A stretch of 64,000 nt of DNA from Viola odorata (GCA_963691705.1 OY829543.1:49208564-49272563), one strand, 5' to 3'. Shown: positions 24,825 to 37,122, counted from the first letter of the stretch. Program-made: numbers and translations. Notes: a model not told the origin generated them from the sequence alone.

Positions 24825-25524
24825 TTGTTCTGTGCCAAACTCCAAATCCTCTCCCAAATTAATCAAATTAAATTGTTAAGAAACTGGAAAAAAAAAATTC
24901 TTAAGCCAAATTCTTCATAAATCCAATTGCTAATCAATTTGTTTAAATTGCTAGTTTATCTGTTGTTCAATAATTCATACTCATCCTTTAGATTAATTAG
25001 GTGTCTTCAATTTCATAATACGATAAACAGTTTGCTCGAATTTTTGATTCTTTATTAATTAACTAAAATATTATATTTATCAAATTAAATTTTGTGTGTG
25101 TATTAATTGAACATTTGGTTCGAACAGCTGAATCGGCATTAAATTTAGAAACATTTTGGTCGTTTCAGATTTTTAAACCATAAAAATGCATCGTGCCCTT
25201 TATAGTCATTTTACATACTAACCATAGTTTTAACAGCAGTTTTTACCAAACACCATAAACAGCTTCTAATATCTCACAGCACTTTTAAAAAAAATTTACC
25301 AAACAGCATACTGATTTTTACAGAAGTGATTTTCACACAGCACTTATCGGAAAAGTAATTCTCCAACCCAAACCTGGGGGCCAAACAGGCCTAACATTAG
25401 TGTCTAACAAACACATGATTCAAGTAAAACAACATCATGATTCATGACAAACAAAATGACATGCTTATTATAAGTATTGGAGTGCGTGATTCTTAGATTT
25501 TGCTCCACGGTAGCTAAGAAGACA

Positions 25525-25592
25525 ATTAATTTTTATAATAGATGTTATAAAAGAGAGTAGTGCTAAGAAATCATTCTAACAATTGTCCATCT
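25525..25592 (+). repeat. Right 68-bp direct repeat flanking the duplicated segment
   Basis: Same 68 bases as 22522-22589. After it the sequence ('tagttcatg') is unique, so this is the far side of the original target site. Confidence 0.93.
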
Positions 25593-25984
25593 TAGTTCAT
25601 GTTTAAATGTGTGTAAATGCGGGTAGGTTATTTTTTTCATTGATAATAATACAAAAATAAAATAAAAATGCATCGCAATAACTAATTGCACAAACGGGTA
25701 ATGGGATTCCATTAATTTCCATTTCATGATTCACTACTAAAGCAATTTGATGCCTTTCAAAGAATTGAAGGCTGAAAGCAACTCACAAATATTGAAAGAA
25801 AAAAGGGGGAAAAAAAAAACAAAAAAAAGAGCAAAAAATTTATCATGGCCCTCAGGGCATATTGTACCTACTGGATATTTCATCACATGAACCAAAAGTT
25901 ATTGAATCAACAATCCCATCTCTGTTTAGAGTAAGAATCAATAATAGATAAGAAAGGATCCCAACATTGGCCTGAATGGACTCC

Positions 25985-28900
25985 TCACTTGGCGCTGGCA
26001 AGCTCGGTACGGAGAAGCTTGGCGGCAGCAACCATGTTGAGGAGAGCCGGCTTCACTTCAGCGTACTTGCGAGTCTTGAGACCGCAATCAGGGTTAACCC
26101 ACAAGATGTTGGTCTCTAGCACTGCAAGCATCTTGTTGATTCTGTCAGCAATCTCTTCACTAGATGGTATTCTGGGAGAGTGGATATCATAAACACCTGG
26201 GCCAATACCAGCACCATACTTCACTCCATCACGGAAGACGGACAGTAGCTTCTCATCAGATCGAGAGTTCTCAATGGTGATAACATCAGCATCCATGTCA
26301 ATGATGGAGTGGATGATGTCATTGAAGTGGGAGTAGCACATGTGGGTGTGGATCTGTGGTAACAGAAAAGTGAAACCAGTAAATAAATAAGTACAGAAAG
26401 AAAAGGAGATGATTTCAATCAGATGTGGAGTTGAGAATGAAGTGGAAAACAAACCTGGGTTGTGTCCTCAACACCAACATTAGTGATCCTGAAGGAGTGC
26501 ACAGCCCATTCCAAGTAGAAAGCTTGCTCCGACTTCCTAAGAGGCAAACCTTCTCTCAAAGCAGCCTCGTCGATCTGGATAACAGTGATACCAGCCTTCT
26601 CAAGGTCCTCCACTTCATCCTTGATTGCCAAAGCAATCTGGTAGCAGGTCTCAAACCTGAAAGTTGTAGATGCATCTCATTAGAATAAATCTAACAGAAT
26701 ATTCCCAAGTTATATTTTCCCTACTGTATTTGTCTGTGCCTCTTATACCTGGGTTGATCATTGCGGACAAAGGACCAGTTCAAAATGGTGACAGGCCCGG
26801 TAAGCATTCCCTTCATTGGTCGGGCAGTCATGCTTTGGGCCATAGAGGACCAGAAGACGGTCATGGCTGCAGGACGGCTAACATCACCATAAATGATTGG
26901 CGGTTTCACACAACGAGATCCATAAGATTGCACCCATCCGTTGGCAGAGAAGGCAAATCCGGACAGCTGCTCCCCAAAGTATTCAACCATATCGTTCCTC
27001 TAAAGTAATGAATGATCAAAGTTAGTTGCAAGAAATACAACAATTGTAGAAGAGGGAATAAAAGGCACAAACCATTTGGAAATAAATGTATAAAATAATT
27101 ATACCAAATTATTTTGGTTCTTATCTTTCTTTACAAGTTAAAAAACTAACCTCAGGTTCTCCATGCACCAAGACATCAATATCAAGCTCTTCTTGGAGCT
27201 TGACAACTTTGCTGATTTCCTCCTTCATGGCTTTGACATAATCATCCTCAGAGACCCTAAGAGCAGAGCAATCTATCAAGTAACAAATAATCACAATAAA
27301 TCAGAAAGAAACAACAAAAAAGTGCATATAGACTCACTTCTTAGCCTTAAATTCACGGCGAACCCTCCTAAGCTCCACGGTTTGTGGGAAGGATCCAATT
27401 GTGGTGGTGGGAAGGATTGGAAGGTTAAGTTTTTTCTGTTGTGCATCTAGTCTAGCACTAACATTTGTAGCACGGCGATGTTCAGAACCCCTCAAAGCAG
27501 CAGCCTGAAAGGGGGGGAAATTCATGGTGAGTAAAAATATTCAAAACAGCTGGCTGCTGTGGTACTAGAACAAAGAAAACCAGAAAGCACTTACAGCCTT
27601 TTGCACAGCCTCATTTGTAACCCTTGGTGATGATTTTCTAGAGGCCTGAGCAGCACCATTAGCTGAAAAGAAAGCCTGGAAATAGATAGGAGAAAGAGTG
27701 TTAGGGTGATACTAAAGGCTAGTGTAAACAAAACGATTGTGATCAAATTTAAAAGGCAATTAGGAAACTCATGACATTTTAAAGATGGTTCAAATATGGG
27801 ACACATGCCATTGGCACAAATCATATACCAGACCAAAGTTTCCATGCCCGACAAACAACCACCATAGCTTCCAAGAAACAAGTTTTCCAACTTAAACACT
27901 AAAATACTTCTTTCATGATGCATACAATAAATAGTTTCATATAGCTATCGGGATCAAGAGCAAAATTAACAAAGATACCTCATCCTTCTGGCCAGCCAAG
28001 GCTTTGGCCAATGCATTCACTTCAATAATTTTCTGGGCAGCAAATGCAAGCCACGATTTGATCTCCTGATCAAGCTTAGTCTCATTGACAAGATCAACAG
28101 CAGTGTGCAGAAGCGAGCAGGAGGTGGAGACAACAAGTTTGTCTGTACAGATTGTGTTAAACATAAATACAGAGGTTCTAATCATAAAAATATGTATTCA
28201 AATGTAAAATGCATGCAAAAATGTGTACCTTTGCCTACAATGCCTTCAAGAGTTTCCAAGGTGGTGATAGAAGATGCGAGATCATTGGCCCAGATGTTCC
28301 TTCCATCAACCACTCCAGCAAAGAGATATTTTCCCTTAGGGAAAGCAGCCTTGATCAAGTCAAGGGTCTGTGATCCACGAATGAGATCAAATCCAAATCC
28401 AGTAACACCCTTCAAAGAAGTAAGGACTTTGTATTGCTCAGCAGGAACATCAGCGAAGTAGGTCTCAACGATAACATTCAAACCGGATAGACTTGACTCA
28501 AGCTCAGAGTAGGCATCAGTAAATGATTTCAATTTGTGAGACTCAAGATCCAATACAAGTGTAGGCTCATCAAACTGAATCCAAGTTGCACCAGCTTCTT
28601 TAAGCTCAGAAATAACTTCCCTGAAAATAATTGTTATGATAGTATGTTAGAAAATTCAATGTGTGAAACCATCAATAAGAAAAAGGTAGTGCTGAATATT
28701 AATTTTCTCACTTGTAAACTGAAAGAATGCTGGGAAGAAGGGAGAGGAGAGAGAAATTTATCTCAACACCCTTTGCAGGCTTAGATAGCAACAAGTAAGA
28801 CACAGGACCAACAAGGACGGGAACAGTATCAATTCCGAGCTGCACAGCAAGAAAAAACAACTAAGATCAAGACAACAACAAATATAAAGAAAATAACGAA

Positions 28901-29889
28901 TATGGTACACCAAAAATACTATTAATGAAATATTTCCCATTGACAAATCCAGCCAGTATGAATACAAAATTCAGCTTTTAAACACTAACAACATTTATGA
29001 ATGATATGCAGTCACAAATAACAATGCTCGTATGAAAACAGTAGTACAACATTCTATAACAAGTATAGAATATCAAAATTCAATATCAATTTCAAACTTA
29101 TATCAAAATTCAATGACATAAAAGTATGCCAACTTAACCGTTCAATAAACTATAACAGCATTGCTCAGATTCTTAAAAGAAGGCATCTTGACAGGTTAAC
29201 AGCTACATTATATATTCATGCAACATCTCTACCACAGATTACAATATTTGAATATCTACTCTGAATCGCTGTATTATAATGTAAGAAAACAGAAATCGAG
29301 AAATTATATCCAAAGAAGCAAAGCAGTCGAAGAGGAAATACCGCCTTAGCCTCCTTATACTCAGTCACTGCCTTGTGAGAAGCATAGGAGAACTTGACTT
29401 CAGGTCCCAACTCAGGAACAATGTAATGGCTGAATCAAACATGACCATATATTGTTCAGTAAGGTTCTAACATCCCGTTTTCAGGGTAGAAAAATTAATT
29501 TATGACATCAAAATGTTAGGTAGAGCAGTTATCACTTACTAGTTGGTGTCAAACCACTTGGTCATTTCCATGGCAGGAACTGAGGCATTTCCTCTGGCCA
29601 TGGAGAAGTAAGTGTCAAATCCAATCTCACCACCATTCCAGTTGTACCTAGGTGGAACAGCCCCAAGCATTGCTGTTGTGTCAAGAACCTGGTCGTAGTG
29701 AGAGAAGGTGTTGCTGGGGATGTACTTGATCCCAGCATCAGACATCTGCTTCCAGATGGAAGACCTGAGATCCGCTGACACCTTCTGCAAATCCTCAGCA
29801 CTGCTCTTCTTATCCCAGAAAGATTCTAGGGCAAACTTGAGCTCTCTCTTAGGGCCCATACGAGGATATCCAACAATATGGGATGCCAT
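25985..29889 (-). CDS. METE: Cobalamin-independent methionine synthase (MetE), copy 2
   Basis: Same reaction as copy 1. Eleven exons, transcript order: 29889-29540, 29429-29342, 28839-28712, 28620-28229, 28142-27979, 27675-27595, 27504-27338, 27256-27151, 26999-26749, 26656-26455, 26353-25985. Every exon length equals that of copy 1 and the total is 765 aa. Start [19 protein letters not shown], end ELASAK. Zinc ligands H647, C649, E671 and the NPDCGL cysteine are present. A 5'-UTR intron is supported by the acceptor ACAG eight bases before ATG and a candidate donor near 30883. The sequence follows the plant consensus more closely than copy 1, so this is the better candidate for the main housekeeping isoform (inference). 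No plastid transit peptide, so cytosolic. Confidence 0.97.
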
Positions 29890-30373
29890 TTTTTTCTGTT
29901 TCACAAAGTGACAAACATTACAAGTCAGCTTACATGATTCAAAATAAATATCATAATAAGAATATTTACTAACTCTCAAACTAAAATATGCAAATCCATC
30001 AAAACAGATCACACAACAGATTTCAAAAGGTTATATCAAGTTAACTTCCACCTTACAAACTATCCTTACATTTCCTCCATAAACCATAAGAAACTGCAGA
30101 CCAGTGCTAATAACAAATTACAACAGCTTCAATTCATAAGCAATTAGGAATATGAAACGTGGAATAGGAAAGCCAGAAAACAACAACCATATATTTAGAA
30201 CAAAAGTCTGCATTAAGAGATCTAGACTATTAGTCCGCACCAATATGTTATCAATCAACAATTAAGCATTTATGGTAAATAAATACACAGATCTATTATT
30301 ATCCAAACGATGAACACTATATAAACCAACTTAAAATGCAGAATGCTCCATCATTACACTTCTAATATCGAAT

Positions 30374-30398
30374 GGGGGGGGGGGGGGGGGGGGGGGGG
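30374..30398. repeat. Poly-G tract in the methionine synthase 2 leader intron
   Basis: Twenty-five consecutive G. It lies within the inferred 5'-UTR intron of the minus-strand gene. Confidence 0.9.
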
Positions 30399-30988
30399 AA
30401 TCTAGCAGTTAATGATGCCAAATGATCAAGACACCGAATGTCATGTCAGTTTTCCAGAATTAAGTGAATGGATTTCAAATCTCAAATGACAACATCTATC
30501 AGATCAGATCCATAAAACCACAAAAAGCCAAAAGGATTCAGGACCAGATCTAAAAGTCCCAAACCGTTAAGTCACATGATCTGTGCTCAAAAGGCACCAA
30601 CAAAAAAAATCCCACCAGTTTTACCACAAAACAATCAAACACCATATGAAACTTCAAAATCCAAAAGGAATGAGCAGAAACAGATTAGCGCGCGCGCACA
30701 CTCACTCACTCACTCACCAGATCTTGAGTTATAAAAAGTGAACTAGTACAAATCGAAAAAATTGTTTTAACAGAAAACACCAAAGCAATAGAGTGCTGAT
30801 TGAGAAAACGGAAGAGCTATATAGAGAAGGAAGAGAAGCAGGGAACGAATGGTGAAGCTTGAGAAACGGCAGGGATCGTACCTAACGGAGAGAGAACCGG
30901 AGGTGATAAGAAGACTTGTGTTCTTTTGATAGAGAGGGGTAGAGAAGAGTGGAGCACGGCACAAAGTGTGGGGAAGATGGGAGATGGT

Positions 30989-30996
30989 TATTTATA
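30989..30996 (-). promoter_or_regulatory. TATA box of methionine synthase 2
   Basis: TATAAATA on the minus strand, in a context rich in pyrimidines downstream (leader sequence 30900-30960). It is about 105 bp upstream of a candidate 5'-UTR splice donor (AG|GTACG near 30883). Confidence 0.6.
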
Positions 30997-31133
30997 GGGA
31001 GTGTGAGTCGTAGCGGAGGAAATGGGCTGGCACTCTGGTGGTGATGGTGGTAGATCTGTTGTGTATTTTTTATTTTTTTATTACTTTTATTTCTAGGGGT
31101 TAATTCTCCGAGATAATTACTTACTCCCTCCAG

Positions 31134-31339
31134 TTTTTTTAACTGACGCTTTAATTTTGAACACGCATATTAAAAAAGTTGGATGACTCACTATTTGACC
31201 CAAAAAAAAAATCGTTTTCTAACGTGCGTTAACGTTAAAAAAAAAGTAAGGAGCAAAATTATCTTAAATAGTGAGTCATCCGATTTTCTTAATATACGTG
31301 TCCAAAGTCAAAGCGTCAATTAAAAAAAACGGAAGAAAG
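31134..31339. mobile_element. Stowaway-like MITE
   Basis: Ends CTCCCTCC... and ...GGAAGAAAG, flanked by TA on both sides (31132-31133, 31340-31341). The arms are complementary ('aactgacgcttt' and 'aaagcgtcaatt'; 'ggatgactcactattt' and 'aaatagtgagtcatcc'). A 206-bp near-palindrome, typical of Tc1/mariner-derived MITEs. Confidence 0.88.
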
Positions 31340-31980
31340 TACTTAGAAAAGTTTTTTTTTTTGGGTCGAACTCGAACTTACGTAGAAAGGTTTTGGTAAG
31401 TGTCACGCGCTACTTTGGGAGCGTGAGAATAAATGGGGAAATGGGAATGTGTAGGTGTGGTTGGTAGATCTTGTAGGGACCACCATTTCTTGGTGGAAAG
31501 TAGCAAAATGCAATGCCTCCTGAAAAATAATTGCACTACAAGTCTACAACCTACACCAGGAGGTTAAAAAAAAAAGTACCACAACAATAAAAGTAAATGT
31601 TGTTAAACTACATAAAAAAAAATGTTTGAAGTTAAAAAATACAGTCTTATAGTTTTAAAATCTTTCAATACCCAAATATTTTCCCTAATTTTCAAAGATA
31701 AATATATTACACTAGTGCACAAACACCAGTTTGTAAAATGTTAGTACCTTAAGATTTAGAAATTAATTGTTTTTATCTAGTTTAGTTTATCTAATTATTT
31801 CTTTTAATCTTGAGCATAAAATTTAGACTTTTCAATAGGATTAAGTATCCGTCTTTTATAAATTCAGTTCGATTTGGTTTATTTTTATTTTGGTATATTG
31901 TTCAAACCATTTTTCGACCACTTCGGTTCATAGCATAGATAAACGCGACTCTTATTTGTATATATAAAGGTTTATAGTAT
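31340..31980. other. Intergenic, no gene seen
   Basis: AT-rich. No ORF of note, no transposon ends I can pair. Confidence 0.5.
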
Positions 31981-32839
31981 GAGCTAATGATATTAGTGGC
32001 TCATGTGCTTGAATTAGCTTATCGATTTGACTCTGTACCTTTTTTATCCTAATTTGGTCTCTCGACTCCCTCTACTGCTTATCGCGTATTAATTACACTC
32101 CTCCTCCTAACGTCATGCATGCGTGGCTGTTAACTATACATATGTATAATTTTTTATAATATGACGTCCCACTTCAAATGTCACATTAGTATTTTTTTTT
32201 TTTAAATAAAAAAATAAGAAATAATTTTTAAAAAAATTAAAAAGTAAAACTTCTCAAAAAAATCAGAAAAATATAAAAATATAAAAATAATTTTAAAAAA
32301 ACTGATATAGTTTTTTTAAAATAGAAAAATTGAAAATAAAATAAAATAATTAAAAGTACAAATAACCATTATATAATTTGTTTTTGTCAACAACAAAAAA
32401 ACTGTAAACTAAATTAGAACTAAAAAAAAATAATCTTGTAGTTAACTCTAACTCCAAATCTGAGTTAGGTTTGGTTTTTTATTTTTGACAAACAGATTAT
32501 ATAATAATTTTTTGTATTTTAATTTTTTTTATAACTTAAAAATAATTATATCAGTTTTTTTTATAATAATTTTGTTTTTTCTTGTTTTTTTTTTTTTTAG
32601 AAATTCTTGAATTTTTTTTTTTCAAAATTATTTTTTATTTTAAAAAATACTTACTAGTCATTTGACATGGAACATCACATCATCAAAAATAATATAAAAG
32701 CTGTCACGTATGTACAACATTAAAGAGAATGGTGGAATTAATATGCGATAAACAGTTTGGATCAAATCGAGACAAAAAAAAGTACAGAGGTCAAACTAAT
32801 AAGGTAATTCAAATATAGAGTCACTAATATTATTAACCC
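31981..32839. mobile_element. Fold-back MITE with about 260-bp inverted arms
   Basis: The left arm (gagctaatgatattagtg...) and right arm (complement gggttaataatattagtg...) pair through 'tttgactctgtac', 'gcttatcgcgtattaatt', 'gtgacagct'-like and A/T runs to the middle. The flanks (31972-31980 and 32841-32849) match at 7 of 9 bases, which would suit a Mutator-type 9-bp duplication but is not exact. No coding capacity. Confidence 0.75.
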
Positions 32840-33211
32840 TTGGTAGTATAGACAAACCCATGTTAGCGATCTAATTTCATAAAGGTTGCAATTTTTACCT
32901 CTATTCTTATTAAAATCTTTAATAAACGATAAAAAATAGTAGTAAAAAAAATTATGAAATGTAGAGAAAAAATATAATAAACACGGCAGTATTCACATGA
33001 CTAGAATTTTGTTTATCTTGAACGAACAAAACATTAACTTAAATATATAGAGAGTCGTAGTATCTGTTTTAAATTTTCAGAGGTACTATTTCGGTTAGGT
33101 CGATTTTTGAGCTCTAATATAGTAAGGGTAAATTAATCTGGCTTGAAAAACAATCTACGATACCACATTATATAATATAAATAAAAAAGTGATAAACCAT
33201 TCTCGTGTTTG

Positions 33212-33592
33212 TACTCAATATTCGAATTACACCCCACGTTTCATTTTTGTTCAATTTGAAACTCACGTTTGCCAATTTATTAAAACACACCCTAATTTTA
33301 AAATTATTTTAAAACCTATTTGGTCACTCGTTAAGAGGTCTTAGCAATAGTTGACGTAGAAGTAAGAAAAAAAATGATATGGAAATTTTTATCTCTTTCT
33401 TCAAACTTCACATGAAGACGTGGAAATACCAAAAAAATATCAAATTTAAAATTAAAACTATAACTCATTTAAAGAATGACCAACCCAGATTTTAATATAA
33501 TTTTAAAATTAAAGTTTGTTTTGCAAAATTGACAAGTGTGTTGTTCAAATTGAACAAAAATGAAATGTGAGGTGTGATACGAATATTGAGTA
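33212..33592. mobile_element. Small fold-back element
   Basis: Left 'tactcaatattcg' pairs with right 'cgaatattgagta'. Pairing continues through 'catttttgttcaatttgaa' and 'ttaattttaaaattat'. About 380 bp, non-coding; no clear target duplication. Confidence 0.65.
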
Positions 33593-36500
33593 TATACGCT
33601 GCCGTCTTTTATTGACAAAGCAGTCGTGAACTCACGCGCCGCAAGGAGAGCCTTGGACACGCTAAACTGGTTATACAATTGAGATGGGAAAAGGTTTACA
33701 CGAGTAAAAATTGAAAGTGATAAGCAAAAAATGACTGTGGGGTTGGTGGCTGAGGTTGGTGGGGGGCACTAAATTGGACTGTGGTTGGCGCAACCAATAA
33801 TTTATTATTATTATTTACATATGCGAAAATAGTGATTAATCACTAGTTGCCAAATGAATCGCAAGAAAAAAGACTGTTAAATTTGTTGAGACTTGACGGA
33901 GTAGGTGAGTTAGGAAGGAACATGGAATTCAATAAACACCTGATAAACTTCATTAATCTTTCATTTTCCAGTTTTATCTAAGAAAAAAAATATCTACATC
34001 ATGATGTAAGATGATGACACGTGTTCAAAAATGTTAAAAATAGTAGTATTCTAGCACTATTTGAGGCACGTGTCATCATCTATCTAGACGTAATTATACA
34101 TCGTTTTAAACTCTTTTTTTTTATCTCAATTATATATCGTTTTGAATAAATAAAAAATGGTTGTTTTTGTTTTATTAGTGATATTTTGTTTTATTTTTAA
34201 AGTCGTTTTTGTTTGGTGGTGGGTAGGTCAGGTGGGTCCCATGGAGTTTTTGTGGACTTGTCATTTTTCCATTTCCAAAACCAGTCCGCTTCTGCTTGTG
34301 GTTGTGGTGAAGATGTAAGTGGCCAAAACAAGTTGACAGCCAAAAGAGAGAGGAGACCATATAAAAGCAATCAAAATTCAACAAAATAATAACAACCTCT
34401 CTCATTTTTTCTACTTCTACCTAACTCCCGAGGTCCGATTAGTTTCTGATTTCATGGGTTTTCGTTAAATATGAAGGTCTAGTGAATGAAGTTCATTCCA
34501 AGATAGGCATACCTCACCTCGAGATGTGTAATAATAATTACAGATTCAGGCAACTTAATTTCTGTTCAAAAAATAAATAAATGCAGGCAAATTAATTAAA
34601 TGAATGCTCTCCTTCTCAGCTGTCTCAAGTTGCACTTGCACCATCCAAAAAGGTCTGTGTCTACAAATCTCTCTGTTTCTTTTCCTACTTACTTTCAACT
34701 CTTTTTAGCTTTGAAAAGCACAGATGTATGGTTCACTGGTTGGGTTCTCATTTCTTCCTATCGAAAAAAGATGAAAACCGTTCCTTAACTATTGGAAAAA
34801 TGCACTGTGAAGACACGGATTTATTCCATAATGTTTTCAACTGATAAATTCTCTATATTTTTCTTAAAAAAGACAATGATTGCTCCAAGTTACAATTCGT
34901 ACTTATACGTGCATTCCAACTACAAATTTAATATTTAGCCTTTCTTTTAGGAAAGAAACATGAGAACATGTTGATTATTTATATACGTATATTTTGTTGG
35001 TATATGAGATGAAGTTGAGATTCTGAAAAAGATTAGATTCACATGATTTACACTTAAAACCATCAATAATACTCCCACCCATAATAACAAGTGTAATAAT
35101 TGGTTTTGAATAGGATGGGTATCCTCTCTTTTTTATTGTTATTGTTATTGTTTTATTCCAAAAATAATAATAAAATATTTAAGTCTAGCAAACCGATTAA
35201 AATAATATATTAAGAACCAGACTGATTAATAAATACATTTTGCACATTCTTAAAATAAAAATAAACAAATTAAAGATAGGATCATAGGAGAGATCAACAA
35301 AATTTCTTATTACCTTGTAAAAGGAAGAGTCATAAAAAAGAAGGAGCATGAATATAACGCTGTCGTTTCATTTTCTGAAAGTGTCGGTATGGAATTGAAT
35401 TTAATAGCTAGACAAAGTGTCCAGATCCAGATTCAGTTAAAAACTTAAGGAAACTTAAAATAGGAAAATTGTTTTTTTGAGGAATCGGATTGATGATGTC
35501 GGTGATAACCGCTAACACCAACCACTGTGACGACCACCGTTATCTTACTGTCACCGCACGCAACTGGCACCTTTTCATCGCGCACGCACGCACTAGTCAC
35601 GATGGACCATGACTCGCTCGCCCGCCCGCCCGCCCGCCCGCGTACGGCGTATGCTCAGCCTAGCGTCGCCACCAATCTAATTTATTTCCCACGCTCCTTT
35701 TTCAGGGCGTAGCCTCACGCGCAAACAGCATTCCACAGCGTTAGTTAGTGCTCAGATCATCAGCCCACATGGAAGGCCCCGGTTCAGTAGTGGCCAGTGG
35801 GAGACTGAAAGTAACTGGTCTTATTTCAAAATGTTTGCAACTGGTCTATAATATGCCTTTTTAATTTAATTCCTCCATCCATATGACACTTTGTATCTAA
35901 ACTTATTTTTGTTGGAAAGAAAATGTCACCTAATTGACATTTAGTTCATTCGTATTAACTAAAAAATAATTAAAATGTTATTTTTTAATGAATTTATTTT
36001 TTTAACTTTAAAAAAAATTCGTATTTAATTATCAATAAAATTGTTAATTAAATTCATATTAAAGGATGATTAAGTAAAATTACATGAAGGGTTAACTAAA
36101 AAGATGAAAAAACCGACCAGTAATTCGAACAAGGAGAAAAGGCCTAAAACGACAGTAATATAGAACAAAGAGAGTATTTTTTTATACATAAATTTATTTT
36201 ATTGTCTTAATGGTAATAAAAGTAATAGTAAAATTTCGAATTCAAGTCTCGTCTACTAAAACAAATAATAATTCAACCGAGTCGAGATAAAACAAATCCT
36301 CATAATTGATTTATCTCATGCAAAAAAAAATACATAATTCTTTTTTGGGTTTTAGGAAAAAAATATAAAAATACTGAGATCTTGTTTATTGCTCATTAAT
36401 AAGATAACAAATAAGTCACGTTCTCGTTAACAAAACTATATTTTAAAATGGTTGTTTTATGATGGGAGATTCTCCGGAAGAAATTAAACTATACTCTCTT

Positions 36501-37120
36501 CGATTTTAATTAGATGGAGTAAATAACGTTTTGCTATTTTCTATGCAGTTTATGATTAATTTATTTAGTACGAAATAAATAAATAAAAAGTAATTAATTA
36601 AGTTATTTAATATAAAAAAGAGAAAAAATTCTTTAATTTTAAATTATTCTTAAAAATCGTAACTAATCATTTTTTTAATCATGCATTTATTTAAAATATG
36701 AGGAAGTATGTTTTAGTGAAGGTGTTATATAATATAGTAAAAAGAGAGTTGGTGTGGTATGGTAAGCTGATAATTTGACAAATCTCCCGATGACTAGGAC
36801 AGAATTTTGGAGCAGAACCGGCACCAATACCAACCCACCTAGTCCAAAACCAACGTTGATGGCCACCGTTGCGTGGTTGGAGAACTTTTGTTCCATATAA
36901 GTTCTTTTCACCACCAACCATTTGATTGCTACCTTCTACTACTCCCTACTCTTTCTCTCTTTTCTTTTCCTTTTTTTTAATTACTTCTTGACTTTAAAAT
37001 TTAGGTCTATTTAACCTTCATAATAAATATAAATATATATTTTTATAAAAGAATAAGGATTAATTTAAGCCCGCCATTTGTTTCATTTGTACTATTTATA
37101 TGTAATAAAGTTAATCATAT
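33593..37120. other. Gene-poor intergenic region
   Basis: No gene I can support. It holds the inverted repeat at 34010-34080, a TATA-like 'tataaaag' at 34360 with no ORF behind it, a GC-rich patch with a CGCC repeat (35610-35645) that gives a chance ORF, and a possible worn MITE beginning 'cctccatccatatgacac' near 35872. The short minus-strand ORFs at 36687-36921 have no family I recognise. Confidence 0.5.
34010..34080. repeat. Inverted repeat with two CACGTG cores
   Basis: GATGATGACACGTG at 34010-34023 and its complement CACGTGTCATCATC at 34067-34080, 43 bp apart. Each arm has a G-box (CACGTG). It may be a small MITE remnant or a regulatory palindrome. Confidence 0.6.
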
Positions 37121-37122
37121 TA

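Larger units (their letters stand above)
23476..25391. mobile_element. Harbinger/PIF-like non-autonomous element with gene-like cargo
   Basis: The ends are 'ctgtttggccccctggtttg' (left) and the complement of 'caaacctgggggccaaacag' (right), an inverted repeat of about 25-30 bp. It is flanked by TAA at 23473-23475 and 25392-25394. The source copy of the duplicated region shows the empty site (attag-AAA-cattag), so the boundaries are firm apart from one base difference. TAA duplication and a GGCCTGTTTGG-type end are Harbinger-like. No transposase is present. Cargo: a wall-associated-kinase-like ectodomain piece and a CAG-rich ORF. Confidence 0.88.
22583..25524. repeat. Inserted copy of the BAHD 3' flank, split by a transposon
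   Basis: It matches 19314-20486 in the same orientation, with about 150 bp lost near 22680-22760. It ends with the last codons and stop context of the BAHD gene ('ctccacggtagctaagaag'), so it carries no functional gene. The 1.9-kb element at 23476-25391 interrupts it. Everything outside that element aligns to the source. Confidence 0.9.

Noticed and set aside
35527..35712. 61-aa ORF in a GC-rich patch
   Set aside because: Made by a CGCC repeat; no domain, no splice or promoter support.
36687..36921. Two overlapping 76-aa minus-strand ORFs
   Set aside because: Neither frame shows a known family; one is necessarily spurious.
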